This document shows positions 58,204-64,000 of a DNA stretch of 64,000 nt, one piece after another. Position 1 is the first letter of the stretch, and every line of letters begins with the position of its first letter. The notes under the pieces were generated by a model. It had not been told where the DNA came from, ran no database searches, and worked only from the letters and a program-made list of their open reading frames with translations. Location of the stretch: positions 1,736,001 through 1,800,000 of the forward strand of contig NZ_CP059888.1 of assembly GCF_016469335.1 (NCBI RefSeq), given 5' to 3'. The stretch is from Flocculibacter collagenilyticus (GTDB lineage: Bacteria; Pseudomonadota; Gammaproteobacteria; Enterobacterales; Alteromonadaceae). The translations under genes were made by a program, and so were the position numbers.

Positions 58204-59628
58204 ATGAAAAATAATATAGTTGTAGCTAAATTTGGTGGCACTAGCCTTGCGGATTTTGCAGCAATGCAAAGGTGCGCGTCTCTTGTGCTAAACAGTCCTA
58301 CTATTAAAGTTGTTGTGGTAAGCGCATCGTCTGGCGTTACGAATTTGCTTACTAAACTTACAAAGCCCGATTTATTAACGGCTAAGCGCGAAGCGCTGTT
58401 AAACAAAATTTTAGCCATTCATTCGACAATTCTAGATCAGCTCGAACAGTCAGACCATCAGCAACAACAGTTACTAAACCTGCATTTAAAACTTGCGGAT
58501 TTGGCACAGAGTGCATCTATTCAGCCGAATATTAAAGATGAAATTCTGTCTTTCGGTGAACAAATATCTTCCTTACTATTCACAGAAGTATTAAACCAAT
58601 TAGCAGGCAATCAAATTTATAAAGCGGAATGTTTTGATGTCCGTAAAATATTAAAAACAGATAACCAGTTTGGTAATGCCGTGCCAAACATAAATAGAAT
58701 AAGTGAACTTGCTACTCATTATTTTTCGGATGTGGTTAGCAGTGAAGATAAAGGGCATAGCCATGTAATGGTTACCCAAGGGTTTATTGGTGCGACGGAA
58801 CATGGCGAAACAACAACACTAGGTCGAGGTGGCTCAGATTTCAGTGCTGCATTGTTAGCTGAGGCAATAAACGCGACCGAATTACAAATTTGGACAGACG
58901 TTAAAGGTATTTTCACCACAGACCCACGGTTGACTACAAATGCAAAGCCTATTAGTGAGATTAGCTTTGATGAAGCAGCTGAATTAGCCACTTTTGGTGC
59001 CAAAGTGCTTCATCCAGCAACACTTTTACCAGCGATGAGAGCGAACATTCCTGTTTATGTTGGCTCAAGTTTGGCGCCAACTCAAGGTGGTACCAAAATA
59101 GTTAAGTCAGTTGAAAATAAACCCACCTATCGCGCCATTGCGCTAAGAAAAAATCAAACACTTATCACTATTAAAAGCCCCGCCATGCTGCATGCAACAG
59201 GCTTTTTGGCAAAAGTGTTTGGGATTTTGAGTCAGCACCACATTTCGGTAGATTTGATCACCACCTCTGAAATTAGCATTGCAATAACACTAGACAATTC
59301 TGTTCAGAACGCAGAACAACAATTTTATAAGCACTGCATGAAAGCGCTTCAAGCCTTTTGCGAAATTCAAGTCGAAAGTGATTTATCGCTTATCGCACTG
59401 ATTGGTAATCACCTCCATGCTAATGCGAGCATAATGGGCAATAACGGTATTGAGGCTAGCGTATTTCAGTCGCTAAACAATATTAGTATGCGGATGATAT
59501 GCTACGGTGCTAGCCAGCATAATGTTTGCTTTTTGGTTAAAGACAATGAGGCGGTTTCTATTATTAGTAAATTACATCAGCATCTTTTTGAAGGTGACAC
59601 AGCAGTGACTACAGGCTTAGCAGTATGA
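58204..59628 (+). CDS. lysC: Lysine-sensitive aspartokinase III
   Basis: Phosphorylates aspartate, the entry step to lysine, threonine and methionine. The 474-residue monofunctional kinase shows VAKFGGTSLADF at residue 7, TTLGRGGSDFSAALLAEAI near 200 and IWTDVKGIFTTDPR. The C-terminal ACT pair, where lysine feedback acts, includes HHISVDLITTSE. There is no homoserine dehydrogenase domain. A lysine riboswitch precedes it, so both enzyme and mRNA are likely lysine-controlled. Confidence 0.97.
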   Translation: MKNNIVVAKFGGTSLADFAAMQRCASLVLNSPTIKVVVVSASSGVTNLLTKLTKPDLLTAKREALLNKILAIHSTILDQLEQSDHQQQQLLNLHLKLADLAQSASIQPNIKDEILSFGEQISSLLFTEVLNQLAGNQIYKAECFDVRKILKTDNQFGNAVPNINRISELATHYFSDVVSSEDKGHSHVMVTQGFIGATEHGETTTLGRGGSDFSAALLAEAINATELQIWTDVKGIFTTDPRLTTNAKPISEISFDEAAELATFGAKVLHPATLLPAMRANIPVYVGSSLAPTQGGTKIVKSVENKPTYRAIALRKNQTLITIKSPAMLHATGFLAKVFGILSQHHISVDLITTSEISIAITLDNSVQNAEQQFYKHCMKALQAFCEIQVESDLSLIALIGNHLHANASIMGNNGIEASVFQSLNNISMRMICYGASQHNVCFLVKDNEAVSIISKLHQHLFEGDTAVTTGLAV

Positions 59629-59790
59629 TGATGTTTTGCTCACTTTAATATTGAATAGGGCATTTAAGTCGATTTATAACGCGTTTATGGCGTAAAAGCA
59701 CTTAATATTAAAAAGTTACATTAACAGCAATAAAATTGTGTGGTTTAATAATCCCTTTCGCGCATATATCAGTAACGAAGTAGGGCAATA

Positions 59791-61113
59791 ATGAATAACA
59801 CAAGGGATGGCTTTAACAGTCGTATTGGGTTTGTTTTAGCTGCGGCAGGTTCTGCAATAGGGCTTGGTAATATTTGGGGCTTTCCAACGCAAGCGGCTAA
59901 CCACGGCGGCGGTGCTTTTTTAATGGTGTACTTATTAGTGCTTTTTCTGCTTGCGTTACCTGCCATGTTTACAGAAATGTACATAGGCCATACCGCACAA
60001 GCTAACCCAGTTAAAGCACTAGGAAAAGCATGTGGTGAAAAGTCAGCCTTATTAGGTAAAACCGCAGGCATAATTGGACTGTTTGGTGCAATCGGCATGT
60101 TAAGTTTTTATTCTATAGTTGCAGGCTGGATGGTGTCTCATAGCTTAGCGCCATTGGCAGAATTAGCAGGGCAAACGCAAGCAAAGCAATGGTTGAACAC
60201 AAATTCACTAGATAGAAACTTGTTTTTCACTCCCATATTCATATTATTAACCGCGGCTATTATTATCAAAGGCGTTAGCCAAGGCATTGAAAAATGGTCA
60301 CGCAGATTAATGCCGTTGCTATTAGTAATGCTCATCTCTTTAATCATTTATATTGCGATGCAAGAAGGTGCTGCAGAAGGTATTCGCGCTTATTTAATTC
60401 CTGACTTTTCTAATATTACTGATCCTAAACTGATTATCTCTGCCATGGGACAAGCATTCTTCTCATTATCTATCGGTGTGGGTGGCATGATGGTGTATGG
60501 CTCTTATCTTAAAAAAGAAGAAAACTTAGTTAAATTAAGTATTTCAGTAGCTGCATTAGATACCGTTATTGCTGTATTAGCGGGCTTATTGATTATTCCT
60601 GCATTATTTGTTGCACAGCATCAAGGAATTGAAGTTTATAACAACGGAGCGCTAATCGGAGAAGGGCAGTTAATTTTTGGTATTTTGCCGCAATTATTTA
60701 ATCAAATGGGTGAAATAGGCATTTTTGTAGGTTTTGCTTTTTTCTTTTTACTTAGTATTGCCGCATTAACGTCTACTATCTCTTCTACCGAAGTACCTGT
60801 GGCATATATTGTTGAAAGCAAGTTTATGGATCGCCGCAAAGCAACACTATTAGTATCGTTAGTCGTACTAGTTGCATCAATGACCATTATATTCAACTTC
60901 AACACATTATTCGGTTTTGTCATTAACGTAGTGACAAATTATCACCTGCCAATTATGGGACTCTTTTATTTTATTGTCGTCGGTTGGTTATGGAAGCGCG
61001 GTAATGTGTTATTTGAAAACCAAACTAAAACCATCAAACTGTTAGCTTATTACATCAAATTTGTTTGCCCAATTATGCTAACCGCTGTATTTCTTAACAT
61101 TGTTAGTGCATAG
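59791..61113 (+). CDS. Sodium-dependent NSS-family transporter
   Basis: A 440-residue transporter of the neurotransmitter:sodium symporter (SNF) family with 11 or 12 membrane helices. Helix 1 carries RIGFVLAAAGSAIGLGNIWGFP, with the broken-helix sodium site; the usual W-R-F-P is W-G-F-P here. The substrate is probably an amino acid. Its place after lysC hints at lysine or a related amino acid, but 162 bases and no riboswitch of its own separate them, so this is weak. Confidence 0.93.
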   Translation: MNNTRDGFNSRIGFVLAAAGSAIGLGNIWGFPTQAANHGGGAFLMVYLLVLFLLALPAMFTEMYIGHTAQANPVKALGKACGEKSALLGKTAGIIGLFGAIGMLSFYSIVAGWMVSHSLAPLAELAGQTQAKQWLNTNSLDRNLFFTPIFILLTAAIIIKGVSQGIEKWSRRLMPLLLVMLISLIIYIAMQEGAAEGIRAYLIPDFSNITDPKLIISAMGQAFFSLSIGVGGMMVYGSYLKKEENLVKLSISVAALDTVIAVLAGLLIIPALFVAQHQGIEVYNNGALIGEGQLIFGILPQLFNQMGEIGIFVGFAFFFLLSIAALTSTISSTEVPVAYIVESKFMDRRKATLLVSLVVLVASMTIIFNFNTLFGFVINVVTNYHLPIMGLFYFIVVGWLWKRGNVLFENQTKTIKLLAYYIKFVCPIMLTAVFLNIVSA

Positions 61114-61148
61114 CATTAGCGCGCAAAGCAAATAAAACATTACCTATA

Positions 61149-61178
61149 CAATCGCAGCTTAACAAAATGCTGCGATTG
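61149..61178 (+). terminator. Terminator-like hairpin after the NSS transporter
   Basis: CAATCGCAGC (61149-61158) and GCTGCGATTG (61169-61178) form a perfect 10-bp stem with a 10-nt loop, 35 bases after the stop codon. A mixed pyrimidine tract follows. Confidence 0.75.
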
Positions 61179-61216
61179 CTCTTCTCATGATTGAAAATTA
61201 ATAGATAGGAATATTT

Positions 61217-62086
61217 ATGAAAGTTGCATTTATCGGTTTAGGGGTAATGGGTTACCCAATGGCAGGTCATTTACAACAGAATGGTCGCGATGTGTGTGTG
61301 TATAATCGCACCACTGAGAAAGCTAAAAAATGGGTTGAGCAATATAATGGAACGATGGCTGAAACACCAAAAGCAGCATCTTTAAATGCTGATATTGTCT
61401 TTGCTTGTGTAGGTAACGATCATGACATGCGCGCGGTAACGTTAGGCGATACAGGTATTTACGCTGGATTAAAAAATGGCGGCTTGTTAGTTGATCACAC
61501 CACGACATCGGCACAACTTGCTAAAGAGTTAGCGCAGCAAGCGCAAAACCAAAATAAGCGCTTTATGGATGCACCTGTAAGTGGTGGACAAGCAGGCGCA
61601 GAAAATGGCGCATTAACGATTATGTGCGGCGCAAATGAAATAGATTTTGCTGAAGCAGAGCCGATAATGGCCGCATATGCAAAATTCACTAAAAGAATTG
61701 GTGACATTGGCAGCGGCCAGCTTGCAAAAATGGTTAATCAAATATGTATTGCAGGGGTAGTACAAGGCTTATCGGAAGGCTTACATTTTGCGCAAAACGC
61801 GGGTTTAGACGCCGAAGCGGTGATAGAAACTATTGAAAAAGGCGCCGCTGGTTCTTGGCAAATGGAAAACCGACATAAAACAATGCTAGCAGGCGAGTAC
61901 GATCATGGCTTTGCAGTAGACTGGATGCGCAAGGATTTAGGTTTTGCGCTAAACGAAGCGCGAGAAAATAAAAGCCATCTACCTGTAACTGCATTGGTTG
62001 ACCAATTTTACTCAGAAGTTCAAGCGATGGGTGGCCATCGCTGGGATACGTCAAGCCTGTTGGCTCGACTGGAAAGTAAGAAATAG
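61217..62086 (+). CDS. Beta-hydroxyacid dehydrogenase (HIBADH/GarR family)
   Basis: A 289-residue NAD(P)-dependent dehydrogenase. The Rossmann loop IGLGVMGYPMAGHL is at the N-terminus. The substrate signature DAPVSGGQAGAENGALTIM is near 117, and the catalytic Lys is in GQLAKMVNQ near 170. Substrates in this family include 3-hydroxyisobutyrate, tartronate semialdehyde and gamma-hydroxybutyrate; the choice cannot be made here. AGG precedes the ATG. Confidence 0.93.
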   Translation: MKVAFIGLGVMGYPMAGHLQQNGRDVCVYNRTTEKAKKWVEQYNGTMAETPKAASLNADIVFACVGNDHDMRAVTLGDTGIYAGLKNGGLLVDHTTTSAQLAKELAQQAQNQNKRFMDAPVSGGQAGAENGALTIMCGANEIDFAEAEPIMAAYAKFTKRIGDIGSGQLAKMVNQICIAGVVQGLSEGLHFAQNAGLDAEAVIETIEKGAAGSWQMENRHKTMLAGEYDHGFAVDWMRKDLGFALNEARENKSHLPVTALVDQFYSEVQAMGGHRWDTSSLLARLESKK

Positions 62087-62109
62087 TCGATATTATCTGG
62101 GATTTCTAA

Positions 62110-62766
62110 ATGCTTGATAAAGTAATCATAGAAGCGTTTTTAAAAACATGCTCTTCATATGAGCGAACGATGTCTCAATTCAGAGCATGTAAACCAGGTG
62201 GAGAGATGTCAGAAAGTAATCTCGTTTTTACCTTCCTTAAATCATTTTCACAACTAGCGCCTGATGCAATATGTGCAGCTGAGTTACCTTTTTCACTAAA
62301 GGAAGGATTGCCATGGAGTAGTCATTTAGATGGCTTTATTTATTTCGAAGAAACAATATATTTAATTGAAGCAAAGAGAGATTACCCTGCGAAAATTTTC
62401 TTTGAGAAGATCTGTAACGATCTTGAAAGAATAAAGCTTGACAGAGTTGCGTTTTGTCTAAAGAAAATGCTCAATAGAGAGGGTGTGTATAGTATGCCAA
62501 TAAATAACGTTAAACAGGTAAAAGGAATTTTGTTGGCAGATACTTGGAGTGCATTAAATCAACGTATTTGGGCTACTGGCAAATGGGATAGTGTTGATTT
62601 GAATTGGTTTCGTTCTCTGGATCGTGCTGGGCGCAAGTTGCCGTTTAGTGTTAAAGGCTCATCCTCTAATTATTCGTTATTGATTGCTCAGACTCAAAAT
62701 TTAGAAAAATCATTATCCATTATTTCTAATACTGAGCAGCACCAATTGAGTGAAGATCTTTTTTAA
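62110..62766 (+). CDS. Putative PD-(D/E)XK nuclease-like protein
   Basis: A 218-residue protein that I do not recognise by name. It has the spacing of a PD-(D/E)XK core: a helix with Glu35 (ESNLVFTFLKSF), Asp74 at the start of a strand (HLDGFIYF), and Glu87-x-Lys89 in IYLIEAKRD. The flanking region is helical and basic. No methylase, helicase or other defense gene adjoins; the neighbours are core genes. Nuclease activity is inferred only from this motif. Confidence 0.5.
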   Translation: MLDKVIIEAFLKTCSSYERTMSQFRACKPGGEMSESNLVFTFLKSFSQLAPDAICAAELPFSLKEGLPWSSHLDGFIYFEETIYLIEAKRDYPAKIFFEKICNDLERIKLDRVAFCLKKMLNREGVYSMPINNVKQVKGILLADTWSALNQRIWATGKWDSVDLNWFRSLDRAGRKLPFSVKGSSSNYSLLIAQTQNLEKSLSIISNTEQHQLSEDLF

Positions 62767-62868
62767 ACACTTTACGTGCTCTGTTTTGTATAAGTGGCAA
62801 ACAAACTGCTGCAAAAACAACCCTCGAAAGGCCAACACGTCTAGAGTCAAATTAACTGGCGGTAGCCA

Positions 62869-64000
62869 TTATAACTGCGTCGAATACTCATACAATGCTT
62901 TAAGAATATTCATTTTATGCTCGTCTTCCTGATGCTCCATTGCTAAATTTTCCAATTCAATAATAAAGTCTTCTGAAGTTAAATTAGGATTATCATGTCC
63001 GGACATCAATTTGTCTTTACGATAATGCTGCCAGCGCATCATTTCACTATTATCCAATGTGTGCGGAAAGTTTCTGGCTCTAAACCTGAAGAATAATTCT
63101 GAAAACTTTTTGTCGTCAAACGCTAAATCTAGCGCTGCTAGGTTTTCTGGTTTGGTGTTGTGAATCAATTGAAAGCGTTGCTTGTCGCCATTACTAACAA
63201 ATCCGCCTTGATATAACGCATAATCAGGATTAGTTTCTATTTTTCTATCTACTTCATTAGGTGCAAATACTGCCTCAACTTTTTGTTGTAGACCTTGCAT
63301 ATTCTTCAAAATATCTAAGTGCTTTAAGCATTGCTCTCTGTCAATGTTAAGGCGCTCAGCATTTTCTGGCAGAAGGGTTTTCGCTGGTGCCAGAATTGGG
63401 CATTTATTCAAGTGAACAAGTTTTAAACCTATTCGCTCTTCATTTGGGTCGAGATCAGCGGTAGCGGTATAAAGCTTTTCTTTTATTTCTTGGGCGGTTA
63501 AATGTTGCAAAGGTGCAGGATCAGACTGCAAATTGTACACAATAATTGCGTTTTTATTTTCTGGATGGAAACCAATTGGCACAACCCATGTAGTACAACC
63601 TTGTTCCGACGGTAACATACCAGACACGTGAACAAGCGGCGTCATTCCAGCCACATCGATTAACTGCGCAACTGATTTTTTTAGTCGTAAATTAAAAATG
63701 TAGTCGTACAGTTTGGCTTGCTTTTGCTTGATCAGCTTAGCCATTTCAATGGTGGCTATCACATCGGAAACTGCGTCATGCGCGGCTTCATGGCCAATAC
63801 CATTTGCTTTGGTTAAATCTTCTAATTTGAATGATGGTTTACCATCTTCATGCGTTGGCCAATTAATGCCTTCAGGGCGCAGTGCATAACATGCACGGAC
63901 CAAATCGATAATATCCCAACGTGAGTTACCATTTTGCCATTCACGTGCGTATGGGTCATAGAAATTGCGGTAAAGAGTGTAACGCGTTACTTCATCGTCA
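62869..64000 (-). CDS. sbcB: Exodeoxyribonuclease I (5' part outside window)
   Basis: The C-terminal 377 or so codons of the 3'-to-5' single-strand exonuclease used in recombination and mismatch repair. In-frame sequence continues to the window edge (DDEVTRYTLYRNFYDPYARE), so the ATG at 63903 is internal. Visible features are RACYALRPEGINWP, KANGIGHEAAHDAVSDVIATI with the His-Asp pair of the third exonuclease motif, the SH3-like region and the C-terminal helical domain (FRARNFPHTLD). The DEDD motifs I and II lie outside the window. Confidence 0.96.
   Translation of the reverse strand, partial: DDEVTRYTLYRNFYDPYAREWQNGNSRWDIIDLVRACYALRPEGINWPTHEDGKPSFKLEDLTKANGIGHEAAHDAVSDVIATIEMAKLIKQKQAKLYDYIFNLRLKKSVAQLIDVAGMTPLVHVSGMLPSEQGCTTWVVPIGFHPENKNAIIVYNLQSDPAPLQHLTAQEIKEKLYTATADLDPNEERIGLKLVHLNKCPILAPAKTLLPENAERLNIDREQCLKHLDILKNMQGLQQKVEAVFAPNEVDRKIETNPDYALYQGGFVSNGDKQRFQLIHNTKPENLAALDLAFDDKKFSELFFRFRARNFPHTLDNSEMMRWQHYRKDKLMSGHDNPNLTSEDFIIELENLAMEHQEDEHKMNILKALYEYSTQL

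Overview
The window is about 64 kb of AT-leaning chromosome from a marine-type gammaproteobacterium. Gene order and content fit the order Alteromonadales (Colwellia, Thalassotalea or Pseudoalteromonas-like): a HexR-controlled zwf-pgl-edd-eda operon, pheST-ihfA, a DUF2066-hda pair, an ansA/sppA pair, a lysine riboswitch before lysC and a Fur-box PepSY operon. I saw no rRNA, tRNA, CRISPR array or intact insertion sequence. The genus is inference; the gene calls rest on motifs visible in the translated sequence.

Layout. 1-10.4 kb is mostly core: a DUF349 protein cut by the window edge, a small membrane protein, an AraC regulator, a DUF1360-like protein with an acetyltransferase, ansA, sppA, fadH and a YeeN-type YebC protein. 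10.4-18.1 kb is an accessory stretch. It holds a long non-coding leader, a three-gene operon (signal-peptide-less M6-like metalloprotease, a free copy of its C-terminal module, and an acidic protein with a lysine tail), then small AT-rich genes for secreted and membrane proteins mixed with decayed fragments. 18.1-20.5 kb is a chemoreceptor that ends in a PilZ-like domain. 20.9-25.0 kb is a periplasmic redox cluster (di-heme MauG/peroxidase, cupredoxin, P460-like cytochrome) followed by lipoproteins.

25.1-32.7 kb is central carbon metabolism: pykA, hexR and zwf-pgl-edd-eda (the Entner-Doudoroff route), with HexR-type operators before pykA and zwf. 32.7-40.8 kb carries a LysR regulator divergent from an RND efflux pair, a YcbL-like hydrolase, a Cys/Met-metabolism PLP enzyme and a YkgJ protein. 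41-49 kb has DUF2066-hda, pheS-pheT-ihfA and a GAF-GAF-GGDEF-EAL protein. 49-53 kb has a secreted orphan with a broken tandem copy of its 3' end, a TonB-dependent receptor and a lysine-rich small protein. 53-64 kb has a Nif3-like protein, a CmoM-like methyltransferase, a RimJ-like acetyltransferase, the Fur-box PepSY operon, riboswitch-lysC, an NSS transporter, a beta-hydroxyacid dehydrogenase, a possible PD-(D/E)XK nuclease and the 3' part of sbcB.

The best candidate for something undescribed is the 11.2-13.5 kb operon. Its protease has a short Cys/Pro-Pro N-terminus like protealysin-type precursors instead of a signal peptide, and its C-terminal module is encoded again as the next gene. Second choices are the MauG-cupredoxin-P460 cluster and the decaying secreted-protein patch at 14.8-18.1 kb, which includes a TIMP/NTR-like protein and a secreted HExxH protein.
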